Positions 9,109 through 18,019 of a DNA stretch of 64,000 nucleotides are shown here, piece by piece. The translations under genes and the position numbers were made by a program. The stretch is from positions 248,001-312,000 of the forward strand of contig NZ_JPRH01000001.1 of the NCBI RefSeq assembly GCF_000737705.1, given 5' to 3'. The notes beneath the pieces were generated by a model. The model worked only from the letters and a program-made list of their open reading frames with translations, did no database searches and had not been told where the DNA came from. Every line of letters begins with the position of its first letter. Position 1 is the first letter of the stretch. Source of the DNA: Chryseobacterium soli (GTDB lineage Bacteria > Bacteroidota > Bacteroidia > Flavobacteriales > Weeksellaceae).

Positions 9109-10125
9109 TTATTCATATTTATTATATCTCATATCCGGAAAGACAAAAGATGTTATACTTCCTTTTTCAATTAAATCTGGGAACATTTCATTTGTCAGTC
9201 TAACATATGCTTCTGTAGATTTTATATTTTTATGCCCTAAAAACACAGATATAGTAGGTAAAGCACAATAAATATCTTCTCCACTTTTTACAAGCTTTTC
9301 CAAGGCATGTACTGCTGCAGTGTGTCTAATATCATGTACTCTAGGTCTATTAAAATATGATTGTTTAGGAATATCACTATATTCTAATAAACGCCTAAAC
9401 CATGCATGAATATTATTTGCTAAACAAGGTTTTCCTTTTTGAGTTACAAAGAAATTCTTGCTTGCATCACACATCCCTTTTACAGGTATTGATTCTTTAA
9501 ATTTCTGATATTCAACAAGAACTTTATAAAGTGAATCATTTATTGCAACTATTCTTTTCCTATCATTTTTAGTATCATTAATTTCAATAATTCTTTCTTC
9601 AAAATAAACATCTTGATTAGTTATATTTAATGCCTCTCCAATTCTTATACCTGTACTATAAAGCAAACGAAGAAATGCTGGCAAAATAAACATTGGAGTA
9701 TCATTACGATGCCTTTCAATCCTTAGTTTATCTGCATTTGAAAACAACAATTTTATTTCTTCATGGGTATATATATAGGGAATATAATCGTTTTGTCGGC
9801 CTTCTTTTGGAGTATGTGGAACGTAACAATCTATACCTACACTGCACATATATCTGCAGAAATGTACCCATGCAACGTATTTATGATATAAGTTTCTTGG
9901 GTTATCATTTAATCGTGTAGCTTTCCAATTCAAAATGAGCTCTCTTGTTATGTTTAAGTTAGTTATATTATACTCAATAAAAAATCGATCAAATTCAAGC
10001 ATATAACATTTTAATATCTTTCCTCGTAGTAAACCTTTTTGTTCTTTTTCGAGTAAGAATCCTTTAATATGTACGGAAAAAGCGCTATTGTATGTAAAAT
10101 ATTCGTTTATCTTATCCATTTCCAA
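9109..10125 (-). CDS. Tyrosine recombinase, second of trio (RitB-like)
   Basis: 338-residue tyrosine recombinase with STGIRIGEA (Arg I), HDIRHTAA (HxxR) and LGHKNIKSTEAYV (His, Tyr nucleophile). Its start overlaps the end of the upstream recombinase gene by 19 bases, which indicates translational coupling. Two Met codons lie close together (MEMDK), so the start could be two codons later. Sequence divergence from its two neighbours is high, so this is not a recent tandem duplication but the established three-different-recombinase arrangement of RIT elements. Confidence 0.9.
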   Translation of the reverse strand: MEMDKINEYFTYNSAFSVHIKGFLLEKEQKGLLRGKILKCYMLEFDRFFIEYNITNLNITRELILNWKATRLNDNPRNLYHKYVAWVHFCRYMCSVGIDCYVPHTPKEGRQNDYIPYIYTHEEIKLLFSNADKLRIERHRNDTPMFILPAFLRLLYSTGIRIGEALNITNQDVYFEERIIEINDTKNDRKRIVAINDSLYKVLVEYQKFKESIPVKGMCDASKNFFVTQKGKPCLANNIHAWFRRLLEYSDIPKQSYFNRPRVHDIRHTAAVHALEKLVKSGEDIYCALPTISVFLGHKNIKSTEAYVRLTNEMFPDLIEKGSITSFVFPDMRYNKYE

Positions 10126-11357
10126 CCTTGTCCTATTTGTGAGTAAAAATCAATATCGACATTAGGTACATCTAATGTGCATTTCAATAGTGCTGGAATA
10201 CTAACATGCAAATAGCGCATTGTTGTTTCTGAGCTTTGATGTCCCAACGTCTCTGAAATTATTGGTAGTGGTGTTCCATTATTCAACAAATTTGTTGCAA
10301 GACTATGTCGTAAAGAATGTGGACCATGCTTTTTTTTACTATAATCTATATTCGCCTTTCGGAAATATTTATTAATTATAACATTGAGTCCTCCCTCCGT
10401 CATTGTTACATATGGAGCATTGCATCTTAAAAATATAAATTTGGAATCTGACTTTGGCCTACCATTTTTAATGTAATCTATTATAGCTTCACCAACATCT
10501 ATTGATAATGGTAGTTCTAACTTATCCTTTGTCTTGTATTGTTCAAATAATATTAAATTATTATCCCAATCAATGTTAGAAAATTCCAAAAATATTATAT
10601 CCGATGATCTTAGTCCTAATCGTGTGGCTAATAGTATCATCGCATAGTCTCTTTTGCCCGTTTGATATTTTCGGTCAACGGAAGATTCTATACATAAAAC
10701 TTCTTCTAAAGAGTAATGAGATGTTAATTTTATTGTCTTTCTCACTTTTATTCCATCAAGAATATGTGCAGTATTATAACTGATAACTTTTTGACTAAAT
10801 AAATTCCTTAATAAAGCTCTTAAAATAATTGCTGCATGATCTTTTCCTGTTTCCACAGAACTTATAAATGTTAGTATAACATTTGATGAGATTTTAGACA
10901 GAGATAGTAAATTTTCCTCCTCCATTCTATGACAAAATTTTTCTAAAGCAATGTAATAGTTTCGACGTGTTTTTATACTTAGCCTTCTTTCAATTGCATA
11001 TTTGTTTAAAAAATCAAAAAGTGCAGGACCTATTTTTGTGGGAAGAATCGCATTGTAATCTTTTTTACTTTTTTTAATAATCCACTTTTCTTGGAGCATT
11101 CCATTTAGCAAATCAACATATCTACTATCAATTCTAAAAGGATTTGTTTTTGTAATTTTACTATTACTTGGAGCTTCTCTAAATTTTAAGTATTCCATTC
11201 CCACATCTTCATTATAAAATTTAATAGAAGAATCTTGCATAAATTTTTGAAGTTCTAGAAATTGAACCGAAAATTTCTTTTGAAGATCACTTGATTTGAT
11301 ATGTTCATTCATATACGATTCAAGCTGTGAATGTAACTCCCGAATGTTTTTTTCCAT
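10107..11357 (-). CDS. Tyrosine recombinase, first of trio (RitA-like)
   Basis: About 416 residues from the ATG at 11357 (MEKNIREL); a longer frame beginning at 11387 adds ten hydrophobic residues and is less likely. It is the longest of the trio, with an extended N-terminus before the core-binding domain, and contains TRLGLRSSD (Arg I), HSLRHSLA (HxxR) and LGHQSSETTMRYLH (His, Tyr). Size order and gene order (long, short, short; overlapping) match RIT trios and, more distantly, the TnpA/TnpB pair of Tn554. Confidence 0.9.
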   Translation of the reverse strand: MEKNIRELHSQLESYMNEHIKSSDLQKKFSVQFLELQKFMQDSSIKFYNEDVGMEYLKFREAPSNSKITKTNPFRIDSRYVDLLNGMLQEKWIIKKSKKDYNAILPTKIGPALFDFLNKYAIERRLSIKTRRNYYIALEKFCHRMEEENLLSLSKISSNVILTFISSVETGKDHAAIILRALLRNLFSQKVISYNTAHILDGIKVRKTIKLTSHYSLEEVLCIESSVDRKYQTGKRDYAMILLATRLGLRSSDIIFLEFSNIDWDNNLILFEQYKTKDKLELPLSIDVGEAIIDYIKNGRPKSDSKFIFLRCNAPYVTMTEGGLNVIINKYFRKANIDYSKKKHGPHSLRHSLATNLLNNGTPLPIISETLGHQSSETTMRYLHVSIPALLKCTLDVPNVDIDFYSQIGQGWKWIR

Positions 11358-11570
11358 AAATATTAATATAAAGTTTAATAATAACACGCTTAATCAATAG
11401 AAAACAGAATAGATATTATCTCTCTATATCAACTTTATGTGATCCTTAATCAATTATTATTTAAAATTGATTAGAATATTTTTTTATTTAGCATATTTTT
11501 TATATTTGCTATAAGAAAATAAGATATAGGGGACAAAAGAATTCTCTTTTTTCCATATAATTTTATCGAA

Positions 11571-11614
11571 CAAAAAAAATCTGTTAGTGGTCGAATGCTA
11601 TGCAGATTTTTTTG
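11571..11614. terminator. Inverted repeat between dnaE and the recombinase operon
   Basis: CAAAAAAAATCTG at 11571-11583 and CAGATTTTTTTG at 11603-11614 form a stem with a 19-base loop, flanked by A/T runs; a likely bidirectional terminator. The rest of the 362-base AT-rich gap (11358-11719) shows no gene. Confidence 0.55.
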
Positions 11615-11719
11615 TTTAAGCAAACTTATAAAAAAAATATAAAACTTAATAACTTTTTATTAAAAATAAACATTTACATAATATATATTGCGAATATTAT
11701 AAATATTATGTATATTATG

Positions 11720-14700
11720 TTATTTTTCATCAAAATAAACTCTTGGTAATTCAATTTCATTAGCCTGTGGATAAGGCTTTCTATTAGTCATACTTACATC
11801 TTCTTTAATCTGTCGATGGATATCATATTGCTTTTCTTTATCATAAGAATAACGCGGATCAGGAATCATCGGCATTTTCGCCATTTTATGAATGGTGATG
11901 GTAGGAAAATGATAATCTACTTCTACAGTTCCCAATAATAAATAACATCCTCCTCCCTGAAAATCATATTGTTTGAGACTGTCCGGAAAATGCGCTGTAT
12001 CAAAATAATCTCCGTTTGCATCGATCCAAGTTCCGAAATACATTTCTCCCTTTTTAGTGGGGACATGTTTTCTTGCAATTAGATAAGCCAACATTTTTAT
12101 CTGTCGTTTATGAAATTTCAATAAATCTTTTACAAACACAGAACCCCTGTATTTCGTTTGCAACAAATCAAAAGGACTGCATGAAACCGGAAAACCTATC
12201 AATTCAATTTCATCAAAAGCATCTTCAAAATTTTCTCTTTTGAGTTCGGGAAGCTTAAATTCCTGGACAGGCTCTTCAATCAACATTAAACCTATATTTT
12301 CAGGTTTAAAATTCATTAATAATACCCTTGCCTCCACAAGAAGCTCATTTTTTTGCTTTCCTGTAAAACGAAATGCCCCAATAAAAATTAAAGTCTGGAT
12401 CGCTTCAATACCGATCGGAATACGTTTGATAAAGTCCTGTAAAGATTGATAATTTCCATTCCTTTCCCGCTCTTCAACAATCCCGTGGGCAATCTTAGTC
12501 TCCAGTCCTTCCAAAAGCATCAACCCTAAAAAAATATTTTTTCCCTTTAAAGTAGTCTGAAATTCACTTGAATTCACACAAGGAACCTGAATATTTCCTC
12601 CCGACATTTTTGCTTCATGAATGTAAACTTCAGTACGATAAAACCCTCCCTGATTATTGATTACCGAAACCATAAATTCCAGTGGATAATATACTTTAAG
12701 ATATAAACTTTGATAGCTTTCCACAGCATATGAAGCCGAATGTGCTTTACAGAAAGAATAGCCTGCAAAAGATTCGATTTGTCGAAATGCTTCAATAGTA
12801 AGAGCCTCCGAATGCCCTTTTTCTATGCATTTTTTAAAAAAATTGGCCTTTACTTCCTGAAGCTTTTTAATGGAGCGACCTTTTCCACTCATTGCTCTTC
12901 GAAGAATATCGCCATCAGCTAAAGATAAACCTCCAAAATACTGAGCGATCTTGATCACATCTTCCTGATAGACCATGATTCCGTACGTTTCTTTTAAATT
13001 TTCTTCAAAAACAGAATGAAAATATTCAAATTGATTTGGATGATTGTGCCTGAAAATATATTCCCGCATCATTCCACTTTGTGCTACTCCCGGTCTGATA
13101 ATAGAGGAAGCTGCGACCAATATTCTGTAATTATCACATTTTAATCTTCTTAAAAGTCCGCGCATCGCAGGAGATTCTATATAAAAACAGCCGATAGTTC
13201 TTCCGATAGCCAAATATTCATTAGCTTTTTCTTCATCTTTGGAAATTCTCGTATCACGGATATCAACATCGATTCCTCTTGTTTTTTTAATCAGCTCAAC
13301 AGTATCTTTTATCGTTCCAAGTCCTCTTTGAGATAGAATATCAAATTTTTCTAACTTAATATCTTCTGCTACATTCATATCGAATTGAACAATAGGAAAT
13401 CCCTTCGGTGGCATTTCGAGTGCAGAATAATTGGTAATAGGTTCTTCAGAAATCAAAATTCCACATGCATGCATACTTCTTTGATTAGGAAATCTTTCCA
13501 TCAGCCTTACATATTTATGGATTGTCTGGACAACAGAATTGGTTTCATGAGCTTCCATTGGCTTTTTCGTCAGGTCGTCCAACTCATCTTTTGGCAATCC
13601 AAAAGCTTTCCCGACTTCTCTGAATCTTGATTTGTATTTGAATTCAACATTGGTTCCACAGAAAGCGACATGATTTTTTCCGTAACGATTGAAAATATAT
13701 TCCAGAATTGTATCTCTATTCTGCCAACTCCAATCGATATCGAAATCCGGAGGGCTTTTTCTGTTAAGGTTTAAGAATCTTTCAAAATATAGATCAAGTT
13801 CTAAAGGACATATATCCGTAATCCCGATACAGTAACTGACAATTGAATTGGCTCCGCTTCCACGTCCTACATGCATAAATCCCATCCTATTGCTGTATCG
13901 CACAATATCCCATGTAATCAAAAAGTAAGAACAAAAGTTGAGTTCATCAATTACTTTCAGCTCTTTCTCTACTCTTATTTTTGCGATTTCATGATCTTTA
14001 CCATAACGCTTTTTCAGTCCCAAATACGCTAATCTTCTCAAAAGCTTTACATCGGATTCTTTGGACTTAGTATAATATTGTTTGTTCTTAACTTTTTCAA
14101 AATCAAATTCAAAACTACAGGCATGCAGGATTTTTTTTGTATTCTTTATGATCTCTGGATATCTTTGAAAAGCCCCCATAATTAAATCTTCGGATTTAAA
14201 ATATTCCGATTTTTTGCAAACATCTTGCTCAACCAGTTTTGACAATAAAGTATTGTTATCAATAGCCCTTAAAATTCTATGAAGATTATATTCTTTTTTA
14301 GTACTGAATGTAACCGGCTGAAGAACCACCATTTTCGGAATTAGCCTTTTAAATTCAGGACGAATCAATAAACTCAATTCTTCTTCCCGGACTCCAATAA
14401 ACTCATTTTCTTTTAGCTTTGAAGGAATGTTATCTATCGGATAAACAATAAAAACATTTTTAAATGCAGGAGCCGTTTCAGAAAGTTCTGCTCCATAACA
14501 ATTGTGATCCGTCAACGCTTTATTGACTTCACCAATTCCTGAGAGTTCTTTTGCAATAGCAATATAAAGCAGCTTATTCTCTTTTCTGACTTCGATTCCG
14601 GCAATAGGTTTAATTCCTACTTTTTCACATTCTTTCTTGAAATCATAAATAGCAGTAATCGTATTAATATCCGTCAGTACTAATTCTTTGATACCCAAAG

Positions 14701-14779
14701 AATGTGCTTGCTGTACTAATTCTTCCATCGATAAAGTACCGTAACGAAGACTGTGGAAAGAATGACAATTTAGAAACAT
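11720..14779 (-). CDS. Error-prone DNA polymerase III alpha subunit (DnaE2-like)
   Basis: 1019-residue C-family DNA polymerase, short like DnaE2/ImuC rather than the replicative DnaE1. The N-terminal PHP domain is recognisable but degenerate: HSFHSLRYGT and LTDINT, where an Asn replaces the metal-ligand His of LTDHDT, so proofreading by PHP is unlikely. The polymerase core has GRGSGANS at 305-312 and the catalytic PPDFDIDW at 343-350, both intact. It follows dinB by 18 bases in the same operon and is thus controlled from the operator region at 15951-16006. A role in damage-induced translesion synthesis is inferred from family and context. Confidence 0.88.
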   Translation of the reverse strand: MFLNCHSFHSLRYGTLSMEELVQQAHSLGIKELVLTDINTITAIYDFKKECEKVGIKPIAGIEVRKENKLLYIAIAKELSGIGEVNKALTDHNCYGAELSETAPAFKNVFIVYPIDNIPSKLKENEFIGVREEELSLLIRPEFKRLIPKMVVLQPVTFSTKKEYNLHRILRAIDNNTLLSKLVEQDVCKKSEYFKSEDLIMGAFQRYPEIIKNTKKILHACSFEFDFEKVKNKQYYTKSKESDVKLLRRLAYLGLKKRYGKDHEIAKIRVEKELKVIDELNFCSYFLITWDIVRYSNRMGFMHVGRGSGANSIVSYCIGITDICPLELDLYFERFLNLNRKSPPDFDIDWSWQNRDTILEYIFNRYGKNHVAFCGTNVEFKYKSRFREVGKAFGLPKDELDDLTKKPMEAHETNSVVQTIHKYVRLMERFPNQRSMHACGILISEEPITNYSALEMPPKGFPIVQFDMNVAEDIKLEKFDILSQRGLGTIKDTVELIKKTRGIDVDIRDTRISKDEEKANEYLAIGRTIGCFYIESPAMRGLLRRLKCDNYRILVAASSIIRPGVAQSGMMREYIFRHNHPNQFEYFHSVFEENLKETYGIMVYQEDVIKIAQYFGGLSLADGDILRRAMSGKGRSIKKLQEVKANFFKKCIEKGHSEALTIEAFRQIESFAGYSFCKAHSASYAVESYQSLYLKVYYPLEFMVSVINNQGGFYRTEVYIHEAKMSGGNIQVPCVNSSEFQTTLKGKNIFLGLMLLEGLETKIAHGIVEERERNGNYQSLQDFIKRIPIGIEAIQTLIFIGAFRFTGKQKNELLVEARVLLMNFKPENIGLMLIEEPVQEFKLPELKRENFEDAFDEIELIGFPVSCSPFDLLQTKYRGSVFVKDLLKFHKRQIKMLAYLIARKHVPTKKGEMYFGTWIDANGDYFDTAHFPDSLKQYDFQGGGCYLLLGTVEVDYHFPTITIHKMAKMPMIPDPRYSYDKEKQYDIHRQIKEDVSMTNRKPYPQANEIELPRVYFDEK

Positions 14780-14797
14780 AATAGAAAAGTTTACAAG

Positions 14798-15946
14798 TTA
14801 TTTTCCAAAATCAAAACCGGATGCTCTGCCGACCGCATCGACACCAAACCGATTCTTCAAATAATCCATTGTCTGATATAAGCTCATCTGTTCTTCCGTA
14901 TCTTCAAACAGATTCATCTGATGGTTACCATGAACAAGTCCTGTAAACCGCAACCCCACCAATCTTAATCTCATTCTTCTTGTATATATCTGATTGAAAA
15001 GTTCCAGAGCCACTCTCGAAAGTGTATGATCCGCTGAAGTATAGGCTACTTTATGCTGTTTTGTTTCTGTATCGAAATTTGCATAACGGATCTTGACTAC
15101 CACTGTTGAAGTCAGCCATTTTTCCTGTCTTAATTGATAAGCCAATTGTTCAGCCATTCCTGATATCAGTCTTTTCAGTTCCATGATATCCATTGTATCA
15201 TTCGTAAAAGTTCTTTCCGTTGAAATCGATTTTCTTTCTGAATAAGGAACAACAGGATTTTCATCAATCCCATTCGCCTTTTTCCAAAGTTCTTTTCCAT
15301 TGACTCCGATCATTTGCTGAAGTACCAGTACCGGCATTTCAGCTAAAGTATGAATGGTTCGAATTCCAATTCTTGATAACAATTGAAAAGTCTTATCACC
15401 AACCATCGGAATCTTTTTAATAGATAGAGGGTTTAAAAATGATTGCACTTCTATTTCTTTAATTTCTAGTCTTCCCAAAGGTTTTGATTCTCCTGTTCCA
15501 ATTTTTGAAACAGTTTTATTCGTAGATAAGGCAAAACTTATGGGAAGTCCAGCTTCTTTTTTTACTGCTGCAGCAATTTCCTGTGTCCATTGATAGCAGC
15601 CGAAAAATTTATCCATTCCGGTAAGGTCCAAATAGAATTCATCGATACTTGCTTTTTCCAACACAGGTACTTTTTCCTGAATAATCTGAGTTACGGTATG
15701 GGATAAATTGGAATACAATTCATGGTCGCCCCGAATCACTTTTGCATCCGGACATAATCTGAGTGCCATTCGAATCGGCATGGCTGAGCGCACCCCAAAC
15801 TTACGTGCCTCATATGAACACGACGCAACCACTCCACGGTCACCACCTCCAATAATCAAGGGGATCCCGTCAAGCTGAGCGTTATTACGCCTCTCGCAGG
15901 ACACAAAAAATGTATCCAGGTCCATATGTACAATCGCACGGTTCAT
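14798..15946 (-). CDS. Y-family DNA polymerase (DinB/Pol IV type)
   Basis: 382-residue translesion polymerase. It has the metal-binding HMDLDTFF at residues 7-14, the steric-gate region FFVSCERR, and the catalytic SIDE at 100-103 (ASIDEFYLDLTG), so unlike ImuB it should be active. A pentapeptide QMNLF at about 343-347 matches the beta-clamp-binding motif QxxLF. First gene of the dinB-dnaE operon; its -7 box TAATTTTG lies at 15951-15958, with the palindromic operator directly upstream. Its presence in an element that breaks umuC is notable. Confidence 0.92.
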   Translation of the reverse strand: MNRAIVHMDLDTFFVSCERRNNAQLDGIPLIIGGGDRGVVASCSYEARKFGVRSAMPIRMALRLCPDAKVIRGDHELYSNLSHTVTQIIQEKVPVLEKASIDEFYLDLTGMDKFFGCYQWTQEIAAAVKKEAGLPISFALSTNKTVSKIGTGESKPLGRLEIKEIEVQSFLNPLSIKKIPMVGDKTFQLLSRIGIRTIHTLAEMPVLVLQQMIGVNGKELWKKANGIDENPVVPYSERKSISTERTFTNDTMDIMELKRLISGMAEQLAYQLRQEKWLTSTVVVKIRYANFDTETKQHKVAYTSADHTLSRVALELFNQIYTRRMRLRLVGLRFTGLVHGNHQMNLFEDTEEQMSLYQTMDYLKNRFGVDAVGRASGFDFGK

Positions 15947-15950
15947 GCCA

Positions 15951-16006
15951 CAAAATTAGATACTATTTGTATCATTTTTCATATATTTGCAGATACAATT
16001 TGTATC
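15951..16006. promoter_or_regulatory. Divergent promoters with twin palindromic operators
   Basis: Two 15-bp palindromes, GATACTATTTGTATC (15959-15973) and GATACAATTTGTATC (15992-16006), differ at one base and have centres 33 bases apart. Between them lies TATATTTG (15982-15989), the -7 box of the repressor gene; on the minus strand TAATTTTG (15951-15958) is the -7 box of dinB. One operator abuts each promoter, so the S24 protein probably represses both directions. Confidence 0.8.
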
Positions 16007-16007
16007 A

Positions 16008-16784
16008 ATGTCAATTTTTTCAGATAACATCAGGTTTTTAAGGACTCAAAAAAATTTATCGCAGCAGGAACTTGCGGATCAAATTTTAATGAGCAGGGTG
16101 CGTTATTCTAAATATGAGGACGGACGTTCGGAAGCTCCGTATGAGCTGCTCATCAGAATTTCGAAATATTTCAATTTAAGTATTGATCTGCTTCTTACTG
16201 TGGATATTAGGAAATATCCGCTAGAAGATGTATTGAAACTACCGGACAACAGAATTGTCCTGCCGGTGGTCGTAGATCAATTAGGAAACAACAGTATTGA
16301 AATTGTACCTCAAAAAGCATCCATGGGATACTTGTCCGGCTACAGTGATCCAGAATACATTGAAAGTTTACAGAGAATCTCGTTACCTTTCCTTACAAAT
16401 GGAAAATACAGAGCTTTTCCTGTCCAGGGAGATTCTATGCCACCATTTAAAGATGGTTCTTTTATTATCGGAAAGTATGTTGAAAATATTGATGACCTGA
16501 AACAAAATAAAAGTTATGTTTTTGTGACTTTGAATGATGGTATTTCTTATAAAAGATTTACCTCAAGAAATAAGAAATCAATAACTGTTGTTGCTGACAA
16601 TTCATTTTACAAACCTTATGATATTCCTTTAGGAGAAGTTGTTGAAATCTGGCAATATGCATCAGGAATTTTTCCTGAAGATTTTGAACCAGACCGACTT
16701 GAAAATTATAATTTAAAAGAAATGTTTCTGGAAATCAGAAAAGATATTCAGGGTCTCGATGAAAAGATTTCAAAAAACAGTTAG
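16008..16784 (+). CDS. XRE-S24 (LexA/CI-like) repressor
   Basis: 258 residues from the ATG at 16008; a seven-residue upstream extension would run through the operator and is rejected. An XRE helix-turn-helix occupies residues 5-60 (LSQQELADQ...SRVRYSKYEDGR), and a C-terminal S24 peptidase fold has Ser143 in QGDSM and Lys182 in SYKRF, the dyad used for self-cleavage. The usual Ala-Gly cleavage pair of this family appears here as Met106-Gly107 (KASMGYLSGY). It divides the locus from dinB and presumably binds the GATAC-N5-GTATC operators, releasing the cassette on DNA damage. alkB follows 47 bases downstream. Confidence 0.88.
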   Translation: MSIFSDNIRFLRTQKNLSQQELADQILMSRVRYSKYEDGRSEAPYELLIRISKYFNLSIDLLLTVDIRKYPLEDVLKLPDNRIVLPVVVDQLGNNSIEIVPQKASMGYLSGYSDPEYIESLQRISLPFLTNGKYRAFPVQGDSMPPFKDGSFIIGKYVENIDDLKQNKSYVFVTLNDGISYKRFTSRNKKSITVVADNSFYKPYDIPLGEVVEIWQYASGIFPEDFEPDRLENYNLKEMFLEIRKDIQGLDEKISKNS

Positions 16785-16831
16785 AAAAAAACAGTATCAA
16801 CGGCATAAAAATATTTAAAAAGAAAAAGGCA

Positions 16832-17437
16832 ATGAGCCAGCTGAGTTTATTTGATGCAGAAGAATTTTATGAATTTCCAAAAGACCTTTTGGAATACAAA
16901 GAGAATTTCCTAAGTCCGGAAGAAGCTGACCAGCTAAAAAATAAGCTGCTGAAAACAGCAACTTGGGAACAACGTACTCAGAAAATGTATGATAAGATGG
17001 TATTGACACCACGTTTGACAGCTTGGTACGGTGATACAAAGCCTTACAATTTTGAAGAAAACAGAAAACCAACAAATTCCTGGCTTCCTGAACTTTTAGC
17101 ATTAAAGCAGAGAATTGAGAATGAATTTGGTTATCAATTCAATGGTGTTTTGCTGAATCTTTACAGAGATCACAATGATTCCGTTGCTTGGCATCGGGAT
17201 AAAGAAAGCAAATATGGGAAACGACCAATTATTGCTTCAATAAGCCTTGGACAAACAAGAAATTTTGACTTTAGAAAAGTAGATCATCATCAGAGTAAAT
17301 ACAGTCTTCCCCTTCCTAATGGATCATTATTAATCATGAAAGGTGATTTACAAGAGCATTGGGAACACAGAATTGCTAAATCTACTATTCCAATGAAAGA
17401 ACGTATTAATTTAACTTTTCGTTTGCGAGCTACATAA
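16832..17437 (+). CDS. AlkB-like 2OG-Fe(II) dioxygenase
   Basis: 201-residue DNA/RNA alkylation-repair dioxygenase that oxidatively demethylates 1-methyladenine and 3-methylcytosine. Iron ligands are His121 and Asp123 (WHRDKE) and His179 (HWEHR); the 2OG-binding Arg191 and Arg197 occur in RINLTFR. The N-terminus starts MSQLSLF, a perfect match to the QLxLF clamp-binding pentapeptide. It lies downstream of the S24 repressor on the same strand and completes a damage-response set of repressor, two polymerases and a direct-reversal enzyme. Confidence 0.92.
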   Translation: MSQLSLFDAEEFYEFPKDLLEYKENFLSPEEADQLKNKLLKTATWEQRTQKMYDKMVLTPRLTAWYGDTKPYNFEENRKPTNSWLPELLALKQRIENEFGYQFNGVLLNLYRDHNDSVAWHRDKESKYGKRPIIASISLGQTRNFDFRKVDHHQSKYSLPLPNGSLLIMKGDLQEHWEHRIAKSTIPMKERINLTFRLRAT

Positions 17438-17444
17438 TCAAAAT

Positions 17445-17485
17445 AAAGAGTAGCCCTAAAGATGCTTTATCTACATACTCTTTTT
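17445..17485 (+). terminator. Terminator after alkB
   Basis: AAAGAGTA (17445-17452) pairs with TACTCTTT (17476-17483) and is followed by T-rich sequence. Confidence 0.6.
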
Positions 17486-17572
17486 ATTCTTTGAGAATAG
17501 ACGACGGTTATTTTTATTATGTAATTTTTTAATTTTGATTTTATATATTTGTCTATAAATTAAAATAACGTC

Positions 17573-17730
17573 AAGCGTAAGCTATCGTTTTGGTACATAA
17601 AGCCGCGAACTTTAAAATGATAACCAAAAATGATAGACTTACGCCCATGCTTATACGGCGTGGGCTAAGTCTTTCTGGTTATCGGGTACTTCGCGGCACC
17701 TATGTACGGATTGATATTAGTTCCACGCTT
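17573..17730. repeat. 158-nt imperfect hairpin, structured RNA or cassette recombination site
   Basis: Nested inverted repeats share one axis: AAGCGT/ACGCTT (17573, 17725), GTACATA/TATGTAC (17593, 17701), GCCGCGAA/TTCGCGGC (17602, 17690), GATAACCA/TGGTTATC (17619, 17676), AGACTTA/TAAGTCT (17635, 17666) and GCCCATGC/GCGTGGGC (17643, 17658). It is much more GC-rich than its surroundings and ends 14 bases before the next ATG. The family is not identified. Confidence 0.7.
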
Positions 17731-17744
17731 TTTATTAAATAGGC

Positions 17745-17969
17745 ATGATACAAATTTTGACCGTTACAACCCAGCAAGAAGAAGGAGGAGCATTATTTTT
17801 AAAAATAATTTTGTTCATCTATTTCATTCCTTCAATGATAGCTTTACTACGCCTTCCAGTTCTAAAGTTTAAATTTCTAATCATATTACTGATCAATGCA
17901 TTTTTTGGATGGACTGTTATTGGCTGGTGGCTATCATTTATAAAAGCTGTGTCAAGCCATAAAGCATAA
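17745..17969 (+). CDS. Superinfection immunity protein-like membrane protein
   Basis: 74 residues with two hydrophobic segments: LFLKIILFIYFIPSMIALLR and LIILLINAFFGWTVIGWWLSF. The order FIPSMIALLR ... LLINAFFGWTVIGW matches the small superinfection-immunity family (Imm_superinfect, PF14373), inner-membrane proteins first linked to phage T4 Imm. The match is by recognition, not by search. The ATG lies 14 bases downstream of the big hairpin, as if gene and hairpin were one cassette. Confidence 0.72.
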   Translation: MIQILTVTTQQEEGGALFLKIILFIYFIPSMIALLRLPVLKFKFLIILLINAFFGWTVIGWWLSFIKAVSSHKA

Positions 17970-18019
17970 ATTATGTACTTAAATTTAATAATTAGAAATA
18001 ATTAAAGAAGTTACAAGAT

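Noticed and set aside
9781..9800. TCGTTTTGTCGG as another copy of the WYL-regulon operator
   Set aside because: It lies inside a recombinase coding sequence, lacks the ACGWCA half and has no -7 box at the required offset.
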